Of a stretch of 64,000 nt of DNA, positions 42,484 through 52,125 are shown one piece after another. This DNA is from Acidobacteriota bacterium (GTDB lineage Bacteria; Acidobacteriota; Blastocatellia; Pyrinomonadales; Pyrinomonadaceae): the NCBI GenBank assembly GCA_019639175.1, contig JAHBSK010000011.1, forward strand, positions 41,001-105,000, written 5' to 3'. Under the pieces are notes generated by a model, which worked only from the letters and a program-made list of their open reading frames with translations, did no database searches and was not told the DNA's origin. The position numbers were made by a program, and so were the translations under genes. Each line of letters begins with the position of its first letter. The first letter of the stretch is position 1.

Positions 42484-44101
42484 AGAAGCAATAAAACATC
42501 CGATGATAGCGTCAGGAGAAAAGCAGGACAAGGCTGAAAAAGCCCCGCTCTGGCGATCATACTTTCCGTTCATTGCAGCAATGGCAGGTTCGGCCGTTAT
42601 GCTTCTGGCCCGTGTCACGTTCGGCGGCGAACACTTTATCTCTGACGGTGCATTGATGATGATTGCCCTTGCCGCCTACCTGATCGCGGCGGTATTCTTT
42701 CTTACCAATTTTTACGCGCCTTTCAAATTTGCCGAATCGCTGGGCCTGTGGGCGGCAACCGCGGGAGTTTTCCTTAATCTTTCCAGTTGGCTTGTCCGAT
42801 GGTCCGCCGCATACGACCGCGAACTGTCGATCTTTATCAGCGAAGGCCGCACCGCCGCCGATATGCCGTGGCTTATTCGCTACATCCCGTTCGCAAATCT
42901 TTATGACCTCAGCCTTGCTTTCGGATTTGGCGCGGGCGTAACGACGCTTTTGGTGATGCGGCGTCCACATTTCAGGATAGTTGCCGCTTTTTCGCTTACG
43001 CTTGCCGCCATCATCCTCGTGCTTGCCAGGTTTATCGGAGGAGATTTTGTCGATCTGCCGCCGGTGCTTGATTCCTACTGGCGTCCGCTCCATGTCGGTG
43101 TTGCGTCGCTGAGCTACGGTGTCGCGCTCGTTTGTTTTGCGGCTGCCGTACTATATCTGTTGAAAGACGGCCTCAAGGTCGAAAAAATGGCGATCTGGAC
43201 AAGCATTTTTTCTATTGCGGTATTTGCAACGGTGAGCCGGTTCAGCGTTTTCGCTCCCACGTCATTCGGAACTTACACTGCCTCGACCTTTGTCGGAGAA
43301 CTGAAAATGTCGCTTGCCCTGCGTGCAGATATTCCCTATGTAGGCTGGCTGCTCGTGCTGGCAGCGGTATTGATGATCGGTGCGATAGCAGCTTTCGCAT
43401 CACATTTTTCAAAGCCGGAGGACAAAGCGAGCCGGATGATAGGTCACGGCCTTTTGCGTTCCGCCCTTGTAGTGCAGGCCATAGGGATAGGCGTTCTGGT
43501 CTATCAGATAAAGACGATGAAGGATGTTGTCGCCTTCATCAGCACAACGCAATACGAACGCTTTGCGGGCTGGCTGCTGGAACAGGGCGGGATACCGCAG
43601 GCCCAGATAATTCAGCTAAATTCACAGCAGTTACACGAGATCTCCACGAAATGGGTCAGCGACAACGCCTCGCAGCTCCATTTGAGCCTCAATGCAAATC
43701 CTGTTGAACTTTCTGCTCTGATAACAGCTTTCGCGGGAACATTTTTCATTGTTTTGTTCTCTCTTAAGACCGAAAAGCTCCGCGAGGCTCTGCCGTCAAA
43801 AGAGGTGCTGGACAGTTTGATGTACAAACTCGCCGGCGTCGCGTTTGCAGGCCTGGCTCTATTGCTCATGACCGGAGCGATATGGGCGAACGAATCATGG
43901 GGCCGGTATTGGGGCTGGGATGCCAAGGAGACCGGAGCTTTGATTGCGTGGCTTACGTACGCCGGTTTTCTGCATTCGCGGATAGCATACGGCTGGAGGG
44001 GGCGTCGTTCAGCGTATTTCGCCATTCTTGCATTCCTTTTTGTTATCTTTACCTATCTTGGTGTGAGTTATCTTCTGCCGGGCCTGCATTCTTACGCGTA
44101 A
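42476..44101 (+). CDS. ccsA: Cytochrome c biogenesis protein CcsA/ResC
   Basis: A 541-residue multi-pass protein of system II heme delivery. The tryptophan-rich WWD-type domain is in ANESWGRYWGWDAKETGALI (about 466-485), the heme-handling motif of CcsA/CcmF proteins; WAL-like helices follow, ending FTYLGVSYLLPGLHSYA. The N-terminal half has further helices and a periplasmic segment. Together with ResB it matures c-type cytochromes such as the pentaheme protein at 56877-58088. Confidence 0.88.
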   Translation: MNEEAIKHPMIASGEKQDKAEKAPLWRSYFPFIAAMAGSAVMLLARVTFGGEHFISDGALMMIALAAYLIAAVFFLTNFYAPFKFAESLGLWAATAGVFLNLSSWLVRWSAAYDRELSIFISEGRTAADMPWLIRYIPFANLYDLSLAFGFGAGVTTLLVMRRPHFRIVAAFSLTLAAIILVLARFIGGDFVDLPPVLDSYWRPLHVGVASLSYGVALVCFAAAVLYLLKDGLKVEKMAIWTSIFSIAVFATVSRFSVFAPTSFGTYTASTFVGELKMSLALRADIPYVGWLLVLAAVLMIGAIAAFASHFSKPEDKASRMIGHGLLRSALVVQAIGIGVLVYQIKTMKDVVAFISTTQYERFAGWLLEQGGIPQAQIIQLNSQQLHEISTKWVSDNASQLHLSLNANPVELSALITAFAGTFFIVLFSLKTEKLREALPSKEVLDSLMYKLAGVAFAGLALLLMTGAIWANESWGRYWGWDAKETGALIAWLTYAGFLHSRIAYGWRGRRSAYFAILAFLFVIFTYLGVSYLLPGLHSYA

Positions 44102-44118
44102 GGCGGGAAATTTTTGTT

Positions 44119-44811
44119 ATGAACAAAGAGAACCTTTTATTTGTAGTGATCGGCTTCTTATGCGGCGCCGTCACAGGATTTATATTCGCGAACAGCATTA
44201 ACCAACGCGACACGATGATGACACCGGGGACGACAGCCAAAAATTCGGCCCTGCCAGCCGATCATCTTTCGGGGCAGAATATGACCGGCGGTTCGCTCCC
44301 GGAAGTTGTGGCCGCCATTGAACTGGCGAAGAAAGAACCGGACAATTTTGAGGCCCAACTCAAGGCCGGCGAACTCTACTATCAGATCCAGCGGTTTGAC
44401 GGGGCGATCGAGTTTCTCGATCGCGCGAACAAGCTGAGGCCGGAAAACCGTGAGGTGATGGTACACCTTGGGAACGCTCTTTTTGATGTCGGTAAGTATG
44501 CGGATGCTGCGAATTGGTACGTGTCGGCCCTAGAAAAAAATGCGAATGATGTAAATGTCAGAATGGATCTGGGCTTGACGTTCATCCTTCGTGAACCGCC
44601 CGACTATGACCGTGCGATAAAAGAGTTTCTGGAGGCACTGGAACTTGACCCGAAACATCCGCAAACCCTCCAGAATCTGACGGTCGCCTATACCAAAAAG
44701 GGTGATGCGGCAGAGGCGGGTAAAATACTTGCGATGCTGGAAGCTCTCGATCCGGCCGGGACCTCGGTGCCGCTGCTCCGGGAAGAGATCAAAAAGCTCG
44801 AAGCGAAATAG
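44119..44811 (+). CDS. Tetratricopeptide-repeat membrane-anchored protein
   Basis: A 230-residue protein with an N-terminal anchor (LLFVVIGFLCGAVTGFIF, residues 7-24) and about three TPR units (EAQLKAGELYYQIQRFDGAI; AANWYVSALEKNANDVNVRM; AIKEFLEALELDPKHPQTLQ). It follows ccsA by 18 bp. In cytochrome c maturation operons TPR proteins (CcmH/CycH-like) chaperone apocytochrome, so this one may do the same. A longer frame from 43882 overlaps ccsA and was rejected. Confidence 0.78.
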   Translation: MNKENLLFVVIGFLCGAVTGFIFANSINQRDTMMTPGTTAKNSALPADHLSGQNMTGGSLPEVVAAIELAKKEPDNFEAQLKAGELYYQIQRFDGAIEFLDRANKLRPENREVMVHLGNALFDVGKYADAANWYVSALEKNANDVNVRMDLGLTFILREPPDYDRAIKEFLEALELDPKHPQTLQNLTVAYTKKGDAAEAGKILAMLEALDPAGTSVPLLREEIKKLEAK

Positions 44812-44841
44812 ACCGCTGCCGGTCGCCGGGTTTGGCGAAAT

Positions 44842-46749
44842 TTACGGCTTCTTAAGAACATCAGCCAGGACGGTCAGAAGTTTCTCGGCCGTGTAGGGCT
44901 TTGACAAAAAAGCATTTACATTCAGGCTGACAAGTTCGGCGGAAGGCAGGCCGCTTGCGACGATGATGGGCAGATCGGGGGCCAGTTTGCGCAAAGAGCG
45001 GATCGTCGTCGCTCCGTCCATAAAAGGCATTGCCATATCGGTCAAAACGACCGCGATCTTTTCGGCATTTTGGGCATACACAGCGACCGCTTCGGTTCCG
45101 TCAGAGGCTGCGAGCGTCCGGTAGCCGAATTTTTCAAGCGTCTCGACGGTTATCTCCCTGATATTTTCCTCGTCGTCCACGATCAGAACAAGTTCCCCAT
45201 CGCCCATCGAATATGTGATGTCGGCATCGGGTTCCGCGGCTTCCGGTTCATTCTGTGCCGCCGGCATATATGCCGCGAATTTTGACCCCTTGCCCGGTTC
45301 GCTATCGACATGAATGAAACCGCCATGGCTTTTGACTATCGTCAGAGCGGTCGAAAGGCCAAGACCCGTTCCCTTGCCGAGTTCCTTTGTCGTAAAGAAC
45401 GGATCGAAGATGCGTTTCACAACGTCAGGCCCCATTCCAAAGCCCGTATCCTGAACTGAGATCATGATGTAGTTGCCCGGAGCAGCATCAGGGTGCATTC
45501 GGGCATAGTTCGTGTCGATCCTGATGTTCTCCGCCTTTATCCGCAGCACGCCGCCCGAAGGCATTGCGTCGCGGGCGTTGATGCACATATTCATCAGCAC
45601 CTGATGAACTTGTGTCGGGTCAGCGGAGATCACCCACAGGTCGGGAGCGATATCGAACTTGACCTGAATGGATTTTGGCAGTGTTTCCGTCAAAACGCTG
45701 ATGAGATCTTTGATAAGGTGTTTGACCTGCAGCGAGACGCGGTCGCCTTCCATACCGCGGGCAAATGTGAGCACCTGTTTTACCAGATCGGCCCCGCGTT
45801 CGGAATTTTCGCGGATCATCGCTATCCATCGCTGCGATTCGGCGTCCTTTTCCTTGAGTCTGAGCATTTCGGCAGACAGCAGTATCGGTGAAAGAATGTT
45901 ATTCAGATCGTGGGCGATGCCCCCCGCAAGCGTGCCTATCGATTCCATTCGCTGAGCACGCAGCAGATGCTCCTGGTTCAGCCGCTGTTCCGTGACATCG
46001 GTATTGGTGATCAGGATATAATCGGGCCGCTGCCGCTCATTGCGGACAAGTGTCCATCGGCTGACGACGATTATTTCTTCGCCTGTTTTGGTCGTGTGCC
46101 GAAATTCGGCCCGCCACTCGTCGCTCTCCTCAAAAGCGGCCTGTGCATGGGCCGTGTCACCGGTGGAAAAAACATCGTCAATGTTTCGCCCCAACACCTC
46201 TTCGACGGACCAGCCATAGATATGCCTTGATCCTTCGTTCCAATAAAGTATTCGGTATTTAAGGTCGCTGACGAGGATCGCGTCCTGGGCCTTGTCCAGG
46301 AGCGAAGCCTGCTGGCGGATGCGCTCTTCGGCGAGTTTGCGTTCCGTTATCTCATAACGGATCGCCACGTACTGGAACGGCTTGCCGTCCTTATCCAGAA
46401 AAGGGACTATCGTCGTATCTACCCAATAGATCGACCCGTCCTTTGCCCGGTTGCGGAATTCGCCTCGCCAGACCTTGCCGTTGGCGACCGTCGTCCACAG
46501 GTCGCGGATGAATTCCTTGGGATGATAGCCGGAGCTGATCATCCTGTGATCTTGTCCCAGCAATTCTTCCCGGCTGTACTTTGATACCTCGCAGAATTTA
46601 TCGTTGACATAGGTGATGCAGCCACGCTGATCGGTCGTCGCGACGATGGCTGCCTGATCGAGCGCCGATTTGAGATCAGCAAGCTCTTTCAGGGCGTCTC
46701 GCTCTCCCCTGTCTTTGCCAACCATTACCGCTTTCTCACCGTTCTTCAT
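44842..46749 (-). CDS. Hybrid sensor histidine kinase (PAS-PAS-HisKA-HATPase-REC)
   Basis: A 635-residue soluble kinase. Two PAS domains (about 22-150 and 150-270: [38 protein letters not shown]), phosphoacceptor [11 protein letters not shown] (His in about 289), HATPase with [11 protein letters not shown] (N box), [12 protein letters not shown] (G1) and [12 protein letters not shown] (G2), then a C-terminal receiver ([16 protein letters not shown]; Asp in [13 protein letters not shown]). It overlaps the sigma-54 regulator gene by 4 bp (ATGA), so the two form a signalling pair in which the regulator gene comes first. No membrane helix, so it senses an intracellular signal. Confidence 0.9.
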   Translation of the reverse strand: MKNGEKAVMVGKDRGERDALKELADLKSALDQAAIVATTDQRGCITYVNDKFCEVSKYSREELLGQDHRMISSGYHPKEFIRDLWTTVANGKVWRGEFRNRAKDGSIYWVDTTIVPFLDKDGKPFQYVAIRYEITERKLAEERIRQQASLLDKAQDAILVSDLKYRILYWNEGSRHIYGWSVEEVLGRNIDDVFSTGDTAHAQAAFEESDEWRAEFRHTTKTGEEIIVVSRWTLVRNERQRPDYILITNTDVTEQRLNQEHLLRAQRMESIGTLAGGIAHDLNNILSPILLSAEMLRLKEKDAESQRWIAMIRENSERGADLVKQVLTFARGMEGDRVSLQVKHLIKDLISVLTETLPKSIQVKFDIAPDLWVISADPTQVHQVLMNMCINARDAMPSGGVLRIKAENIRIDTNYARMHPDAAPGNYIMISVQDTGFGMGPDVVKRIFDPFFTTKELGKGTGLGLSTALTIVKSHGGFIHVDSEPGKGSKFAAYMPAAQNEPEAAEPDADITYSMGDGELVLIVDDEENIREITVETLEKFGYRTLAASDGTEAVAVYAQNAEKIAVVLTDMAMPFMDGATTIRSLRKLAPDLPIIVASGLPSAELVSLNVNAFLSKPYTAEKLLTVLADVLKKP

Positions 46750-48161
46750 TCGTCGTCAATGGTTCGGTCGGGAGGTATCGTGTCGTACCCATCCGACTTT
46801 TTCAATTTGTAACGCAATTGATCGCGTGATATATCCAAAAGCCTGGCGGCGCGGGTCAGATTTCCGCCCGTTCGGGCCATCGCCTGTTTTGCAAGCTCTA
46901 TCTCCACGGTTTCCAGCGGTATCCCGTTCGGCGGAAGAACGATCCCTGTCCGGCATTCGCCGTTGGCCGCCACCTCTTCCCGGGCCATATCCATCGGCAG
47001 ATGATCGATAGTTACAAACTCGCTGTTCTCAAGGATCGACGCCCGTTCGATAACATTGCGGAGTTCCCGGACGTTTCCTGTCCAGCGATAACATTTGAAG
47101 ATCTTTTCGACCTCCGGGGAAAGGCCTTTTAGTATGCTGCCTCGCCGTTTCTGATTCGCCCTTTCTATGTAGTGCCGCGCCAGCAGCAGAACATCGTCGC
47201 CGCGTTCACGAAGCGGCGGAATGTCTATCTGTATCACAGATAACCTGAAATAGAGGTCCAGTCGAAAGCTCCCTTCCTCGCCCTCGCGTTTCAGGTCTCT
47301 ATTGGATGCCGCGATGATCCTCACGTTCAGCGGGATATCCTTTAGGCCGCCGACGCGCCGAAAAGTTCCTTCCTCCAGAACGCGGAGCAATTTTGCCTGA
47401 AGTGAAAACTCCAGTTCGCCGATCTCGTCCAGAAAGATGGTTCCGCCCTGGGCCTGTTCAAAAAGACCTTCCTTTCTCTGTTTTGCATCGGTGAACGCCC
47501 CCTTTTCATAGCCGAAAAGCTCCGATTCGATCAGCGTTGCCGGAAGCGCCGCACAGTTGATCGCCAGATACGGTGCATTTGCCCGGTCAGCGGCATTATG
47601 GATCGCCCTCGCGAAAAGGTCTTTGCCGGTCCCTGTCTCGCCATGAAGAAGTATCACCGGTACGTCTGAAGCCGCGACCCTTTGCGCAAGGTCGATAGAC
47701 CGTTTGAACTGTTCAGATCCTCCCAGAAGTTCCGAAAATCCGAAGCCGCGGGAGCGTTCGATAGCCGCCTGTTTTACCTTGTGCCGCAGCCTTTGCGTTT
47801 CCACCGCATTTCGCAGTGTTATCCGCAGTTCTTCGAGTCTTACCGGTTTGCCGATAAAATCATGTGCGCCGCCGCGCAAAGCGGCAATGGTATTCGGAAC
47901 ATCGACATTTCCCGTGATCATTATCGCTATCGTTTCCGGCCTTTTTTCCTTGACCGCGTTCAGAACATCCAGCCCGGAACCGTCCGGCAGATCTATATCC
48001 AGCAGGATGACCGCCGGTTCTTCATCCGTGAACAATTTGATCGCCGCCGCGACATTCTCTGCTTCGAGCGTCACGTAGTTCCATGAACGCAGAGCTTCGT
48101 CTAACGCCATTCTTACATAACGGTCGTCATCTACGATCAGGATCTTTTCGGTCGGTGACAT
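46746..48161 (-). CDS. NtrC-family sigma-54-dependent response regulator
   Basis: A 471-residue regulator: receiver domain ([18 protein letters not shown]; phospho-Asp in [13 protein letters not shown]), AAA+ domain (Walker [28 protein letters not shown] in place of GAFTGA; Walker [12 protein letters not shown]) and a Fis-type HTH ([20 protein letters not shown]). The start at 48161 ([10 protein letters not shown]) is preferred to one at 48320. It lies divergent from a universal stress protein gene whose promoter fits sigma-54, which is a likely target. Confidence 0.92.
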   Translation of the reverse strand: MSPTEKILIVDDDRYVRMALDEALRSWNYVTLEAENVAAAIKLFTDEEPAVILLDIDLPDGSGLDVLNAVKEKRPETIAIMITGNVDVPNTIAALRGGAHDFIGKPVRLEELRITLRNAVETQRLRHKVKQAAIERSRGFGFSELLGGSEQFKRSIDLAQRVAASDVPVILLHGETGTGKDLFARAIHNAADRANAPYLAINCAALPATLIESELFGYEKGAFTDAKQRKEGLFEQAQGGTIFLDEIGELEFSLQAKLLRVLEEGTFRRVGGLKDIPLNVRIIAASNRDLKREGEEGSFRLDLYFRLSVIQIDIPPLRERGDDVLLLARHYIERANQKRRGSILKGLSPEVEKIFKCYRWTGNVRELRNVIERASILENSEFVTIDHLPMDMAREEVAANGECRTGIVLPPNGIPLETVEIELAKQAMARTGGNLTRAARLLDISRDQLRYKLKKSDGYDTIPPDRTIDDE

Positions 48162-48219
48162 GTTCAGATGCCTCTGGATGTAAATTCTCGTTATAGTACA
48201 ATGATATTTTACAACGAAC

Positions 48220-48246
48220 TGCGAATTTTTTCGCACCCGCTTCGCA
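48220..48246. promoter_or_regulatory. Candidate enhancer-binding site upstream of the sigma-54 promoter
   Basis: Perfect palindrome TGCGAA TTTT TTCGCA (48220-48235), with a further TTCGCA half-site at 48241-48246. It is about 60 bp upstream of the -24 element, the usual position for an activator of this type. Confidence 0.5.
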
Positions 48247-48296
48247 AAAAGTGGCCCGATATTACTGCTTTTCCTAAGAACGGCCGAATGGGAATC

Positions 48297-48312
48297 TGGC
48301 ACGGACGTTGCA
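48297..48312 (+). promoter_or_regulatory. Sigma-54 (-24/-12) promoter
   Basis: TGGCACGGACGTTGCA is an exact match to TGGCAC-N5-TTGCA. The -12 is 59 nt before the ATG of the universal stress protein at 48371, so the leader is about 47 nt. It faces the sigma-54-activator gene. Confidence 0.8.
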
Positions 48313-48370
48313 ATCTGCATCTCATGTCTGCGGTTCGAAACAGAGGCGTGTCAATAGACTGGGAGGAAGT

Positions 48371-49339
48371 ATGAAGGTGCTGGTCGCTTATGACGGGTCA
48401 AAGTACTCTGAAGCGGCTCTCGATGACCTTGGCCGTGCGGGTTTACCGGACGTTGGCGAGTTGGTCATAATGTCCGTCGCCGAGGTATGGCTTCCGACGC
48501 GTGACGACGTCGTAAGGGCTGCGCTGTTCTCCGTCGGTTCAGGATCGGACGTTGAAACAGGGAAGGACGTCATCCCCGTTCACGAAAGTGATCGGCGGAT
48601 CGTTGCCGAAGCGGAAACGCTTGCAAATCACGCCAGAAAACGTCTTCAAAAACTGCTTCCGGATTGGAAAATAAGAGCATCCGCCACCTATGGCTCGCCC
48701 GCACGGGCAATACTTGCGTGCGCCGATGAGATCATGCCAGACCTCATCGTTCTCGGCCCTCACGGACGTTCCGCCATCAGCCGTCTGTTCCTCGGCAGTA
48801 TTTCACAAAAAGTTATTACTGAGGCGGATCGTTCGGTCCGCGTAGCCCGCGAACGCCCCGATGCCGATCACGAGCCTGTCCGTTTGGTGATAGGATTTGA
48901 CGGTTCGCCCGGAGCCGATGCGGCGGTGGAGGCAGTTGCGGGCAGAGATTGGCCTGAACAAACCGAGGTGCGGCTTGTTGCCGCAACCGAACAGGTCACT
49001 CCGACCGCGATCGGCAGGTTCATCCCGCCGGTCGCCGAGGCAGTCGAAGACATTAACGAATCAGAGCGCGAACGGATCGAAGAACTTGCCGGGAACGCCC
49101 TTGAAACACTGCGTGAACTCAAACTTGCGGCCAGCCTGCATATTCACTCCGGAAATCCGAAAAAAGTACTGATCGAAGAGGCTGAACGGCAGAATGCCGA
49201 TTGTATCTTTGTCGGTGCGACCGCTTTTGGCGGCCGGGCCGAGCGTTTTCTTCTCGGCAGCACTTCGGCGGCGGTTGCGGCCCGCGCACATTGTTCTGTG
49301 GAGGTTGTTCGAAAGGTTCGGCATCCTGATCTAAACTGA
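48371..49339 (+). CDS. Tandem universal stress protein
   Basis: A 322-residue protein with two UspA domains (about 1-155 and 160-318). GGGAGGAAGT precedes the ATG at 48371. The ATP-binding signature G-2x-G-9x-G-(S/T) appears as GPHGRSAISRLFLGSIS and again as GATAFGGRAERFLLGSTS. Probably responds to metabolic state; its promoter is of sigma-54 type. The next gene (YwiC-like) is 66 bp downstream. Confidence 0.88.
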   Translation: MKVLVAYDGSKYSEAALDDLGRAGLPDVGELVIMSVAEVWLPTRDDVVRAALFSVGSGSDVETGKDVIPVHESDRRIVAEAETLANHARKRLQKLLPDWKIRASATYGSPARAILACADEIMPDLIVLGPHGRSAISRLFLGSISQKVITEADRSVRVARERPDADHEPVRLVIGFDGSPGADAAVEAVAGRDWPEQTEVRLVAATEQVTPTAIGRFIPPVAEAVEDINESERERIEELAGNALETLRELKLAASLHIHSGNPKKVLIEEAERQNADCIFVGATAFGGRAERFLLGSTSAAVAARAHCSVEVVRKVRHPDLN

Positions 49340-49405
49340 GTTTTCATATCTTCCGGCGGGCGTCATTCCGGAGATGGTGACGGCCGGACATCATCAATTA
49401 AAAAA

Positions 49406-50224
49406 ATGACGGCAATATCTTCAACGATCAAAATAAAAACAACGGTTCCGGCAAAGTCTGTTGCGTTGCCGGTCGAACACGGAGCATGGGGATTTTTGTT
49501 CGAGCCTGCTCTTGCAGGATTGATCCTCGCTCCGACCCCTGCCGCTCCGTTCATTCTCCTTCTTTTTGTCGGCGGGTTCCTCGCCCGTCAGCCTCTCAAA
49601 TTTCTTATCGGCGACTGGCTGCAGGGACGCAGCCTGCCGCGAACGGAACTGGCGTACCGTTATGCGGTGATCTACGGGGCCATTGCCGGCATCGGATTCA
49701 TCGGGATGAAGGCAACGGCTCCGTCTAACGCATTCCTGCCGATCATCGCCATGGGACCGCTGGCGGCTTATCTGATATCTCAGGACATTTCGCGACAGGC
49801 ACGAGAACTCGTTCCCGAACTGGCCGGAGCATTTGCGCTTACTTCATCCATTACGGTCTTTGCCCTGGCGGGCGGCTGGGATCATATCGCGGCCCTCGTT
49901 TTATGGGCGGTGATGCTTGCGAGGCTGATACCGTCGGTCCTGTATGTTCGGAGCCGTCTGCGTTTGGAAAAAGGCAAAATAGCCACGCCGGTGTCTGCCG
50001 TTCTTTCTCATGTGGCGGCATTTGCCGCTCTGGGCATGCTCTATTATCTGGGATTCGCTTCCATTCTGACGCTTCTGATGTCAGTGTTCCTTGCTGCTCG
50101 GGCGGCCTATGGACTTTCTCCTTATCGACAGGTATTGAAGGCCAAGGTCGTCGGCATTTGGGAGGTCGTTTACGGTGTGGTTTACGCTCTGACGGTCGTG
50201 ATCGGCCATTATACGGGCATTTAG
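49406..50224 (+). CDS. YwiC-like integral membrane protein
   Basis: A 272-residue protein with about eight helices. The N-terminal VALPVEHGAWGFLFEPALAG is the YwiC-like (PF14256) hallmark, then LFVGGFLARQPLKFLIGDW and LAYRYAVIYGAIAGIGFIGM. In several denitrifiers and sulfate-respirers such proteins sit near respiratory genes; the function is unknown. Here it faces the hemerythrin gene of the nos cluster with 75 bp between stops. Confidence 0.78.
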   Translation: MTAISSTIKIKTTVPAKSVALPVEHGAWGFLFEPALAGLILAPTPAAPFILLLFVGGFLARQPLKFLIGDWLQGRSLPRTELAYRYAVIYGAIAGIGFIGMKATAPSNAFLPIIAMGPLAAYLISQDISRQARELVPELAGAFALTSSITVFALAGGWDHIAALVLWAVMLARLIPSVLYVRSRLRLEKGKIATPVSAVLSHVAAFAALGMLYYLGFASILTLLMSVFLAARAAYGLSPYRQVLKAKVVGIWEVVYGVVYALTVVIGHYTGI

Positions 50225-50299
50225 AAAGATTCTTATGAGTCTTTTTGGGAGTGACCGACCTGAAAAGCGGCAAACCGCTCTTGGTGTGGCCGAGCATAT

Positions 50300-50827
50300 T
50301 CATTCCTGATGAAGATCTGTTTCCACGGCTGTGTTACTAACGGTTGGGCACGGCATTGTGACGGCACGCGCCGCGATAAGCCTTCCGAATATTTCCGTTC
50401 GTTCCGTCTCATTCGTCACCTTGTCGAGTTCAGGATACAAGATCCGTGTTTCGCGAATATCATGATGACTGCACAGGCGGTTGTAAAAAGCCTCGCGATC
50501 CAGCAGTCTCAGGATGACGGCTTCGGGGTATTTTTCGGTAAAGAGGCTTTCGGTGGCCTCGATGAACAATTTCAGCCGCCGCCGCATTTTTTCATGTTCG
50601 AAAAGAAACAGATGTTTGCCGCCGTCTTTGCCGATGTCTGCACGTTCGCCGTGCAGCGGGAGAAGTAAATTTTCCTCGTCCGCCATGTGTGCCTCAAGCA
50701 GAGAACGATACTCCTGCAGGATTTTGAGAGCGAGAGCGAAATCAAAATGAAGCAGCGCGTACTGATGTTCCTGAAATACTGCATCAAGAGCCGAATGGGT
50801 CTCAAGCAGTTCGAGAAAGGAAGGCAT
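50300..50827 (-). CDS. Hemerythrin-like di-iron protein
   Basis: A 175-residue four-helix protein of the hemerythrin HHE family (HQYALLHFDFALALKILQ; HMADEENLLLPLHGE; HEKMRRRLKLFIEA; HHDIRETRILYPELD). The His/Glu pairs DEENLLLPLH, HEKM and HHDIRE would bind a di-iron centre for O2, NO or NO damage. The ATG at 50827 is preferred to 50911. It is the last gene of the nos cluster, 26 bp after NosY. Confidence 0.82.
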   Translation of the reverse strand: MPSFLELLETHSALDAVFQEHQYALLHFDFALALKILQEYRSLLEAHMADEENLLLPLHGERADIGKDGGKHLFLFEHEKMRRRLKLFIEATESLFTEKYPEAVILRLLDREAFYNRLCSHHDIRETRILYPELDKVTNETERTEIFGRLIAARAVTMPCPTVSNTAVETDLHQE

Positions 50828-50853
50828 AAATGCGTGTCTTAGACATTTTGCGG

Positions 50854-51681
50854 TCAGATATCCTGCGTCCGCAGAAGCCTGATCGAGATCAGAAAAGGAA
50901 CGATGACCCAAACGCCAAGGCTGATAACGAGTATGGTTATTCCCTGTGCCTCACCACCAAGAAATTTGAGCAGAGCGGCCCCGGCGGCGCCAAATATCTC
51001 GCCGCCTCTGAGCGAAAGAAGTCCGGCGACGCGAACCATATCGACCGGATTTCCGAAAAGCGACACAAAAATGAATTGATTCGCTGTTCTTTCGTTGAAC
51101 AAAAGCGATCCACCCAGTACCAGCAGGTCATAAAAGATGACAAAGAAGAACCAGACAAGCAGCGATACTCCATATGCCTTTGCCTTTCGGCCGCACGCGA
51201 CTGCGACAAGTATGGAAAGAGACAAGAAGACCAGCGACAGGATCAGCGAGAGAGCGACGAAGACCGGATAGCCGATAAAATCACCGGCGTCTGCCTGTGT
51301 TGCGATGATCAGGCCGCCGATACCAAAGCCGACAAAGGTTGCGACCATGATGGCCGCGAAAAGGCCAAGTATCTTTCCTGCCAGCACTTCTCCGCGCGAG
51401 ATCGGTTGGGAATAAAGCATCTCGTCGCCGCCTTCATTCAAAAAGCTCTGCGTTCCCATCATCAGGGCGACCAGCGGAATGAGGTAAAGGGCCAGGCTCA
51501 GCAGGCTGGCTGTTGTGCGATTAAAACCCTGAAAGCCGATCTCACCGGCGGTCATCGTGCCGAAATAAGAGATCACCAGCACAAGCGCTCCAAAGGCGGA
51601 CGCAAAAATTATCGTCCATTTGTTGCGTATTGCCACGGTCAATTCCTGGCGGGCGATGGTTATTACCGAACTGATCTCCAT
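50854..51681 (-). CDS. nosY: NosY-type ABC transporter permease
   Basis: A 275-residue permease with six predicted helices (WTIIFASAFGALVLVISYFG; ASLLSLALYLIPLVALMMG; GEVLAGKILGLFAAIMVATF) and the coupling motif DEMLYSQPISRGEVL. It is the membrane part of the NosDFY system that delivers a sulfur-containing unit and helps maturation of the Cu centres of NosZ. Start MEISSVITIARQ at 51681 is preferred over 51693. Neighbours NosF and NosD are in the same operon. Confidence 0.85.
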   Translation of the reverse strand: MEISSVITIARQELTVAIRNKWTIIFASAFGALVLVISYFGTMTAGEIGFQGFNRTTASLLSLALYLIPLVALMMGTQSFLNEGGDEMLYSQPISRGEVLAGKILGLFAAIMVATFVGFGIGGLIIATQADAGDFIGYPVFVALSLILSLVFLSLSILVAVACGRKAKAYGVSLLVWFFFVIFYDLLVLGGSLLFNERTANQFIFVSLFGNPVDMVRVAGLLSLRGGEIFGAAGAALLKFLGGEAQGITILVISLGVWVIVPFLISIRLLRTQDI

Positions 51682-51705
51682 AATTTTTACCAATGCGTTT
51701 TCGCC

Positions 51706-52125
51706 TTACTGCCCAGACGCAGTAAGGGCGGCGAATGTCATGCTTCCGTCTCCGGCCTTTGCCTGGTCGCCATAGGCCAGTATTCCGCTTCCCATAGGCG
51801 TTTTGACCGAGGTTGACCTGACGAAGAATGCCTTTTCGGCCCTGAGCCACTGATGCGAATCGTGATCTGTGACAAATATCGCGGCTTCCTTTGCTTGGTC
51901 GCCCGTTGTTTTGCGGAAACGCAGCAAACAGCCGATGTCGTCGAACTTATGGACGCGTTCATCAGGCGTGATAATCTGAGAGGCAAATTGTTTTTCGCTT
52001 ATTGCCATTCTGCAAAACGAACACATATCGCCGTATTCGATCGGCACAGGTTTGATGTCGCCGGAAGCACAGGCGATAAGAAGGACAGACAGGGAAAGCA
52101 GTATTGTTTTAATTGGCTTTAGCAT
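51706..52125 (-). CDS. nosL: NosL copper chaperone lipoprotein
   Basis: A 139-residue lipoprotein: signal MLKPIKTILLSLSVLLIAC with lipobox Cys19, then YGDMCSFCRMAI with Met34, Cys35, Cys38 and Met40 as the copper site, and the NosL-specific DERVHKFDDIGCLLRF and GDGSMTFAALTASG. It supplies Cu to NosZ. ATG 52125 overlaps NosF by 17 bp. Confidence 0.9.
   Translation of the reverse strand: MLKPIKTILLSLSVLLIACASGDIKPVPIEYGDMCSFCRMAISEKQFASQIITPDERVHKFDDIGCLLRFRKTTGDQAKEAAIFVTDHDSHQWLRAEKAFFVRSTSVKTPMGSGILAYGDQAKAGDGSMTFAALTASGQ

Noticed and set aside
43882..44118. Extended N-terminus of the TPR protein
   Set aside because: It overlaps the strongly supported ccsA gene out of frame and lacks a start signal; the anchor MNKENLLFVVIG begins at 44119.
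50830..51816. 328-codon frame opposite NosY
   Set aside because: No family features; NosY on the other strand is consistent with its neighbours.
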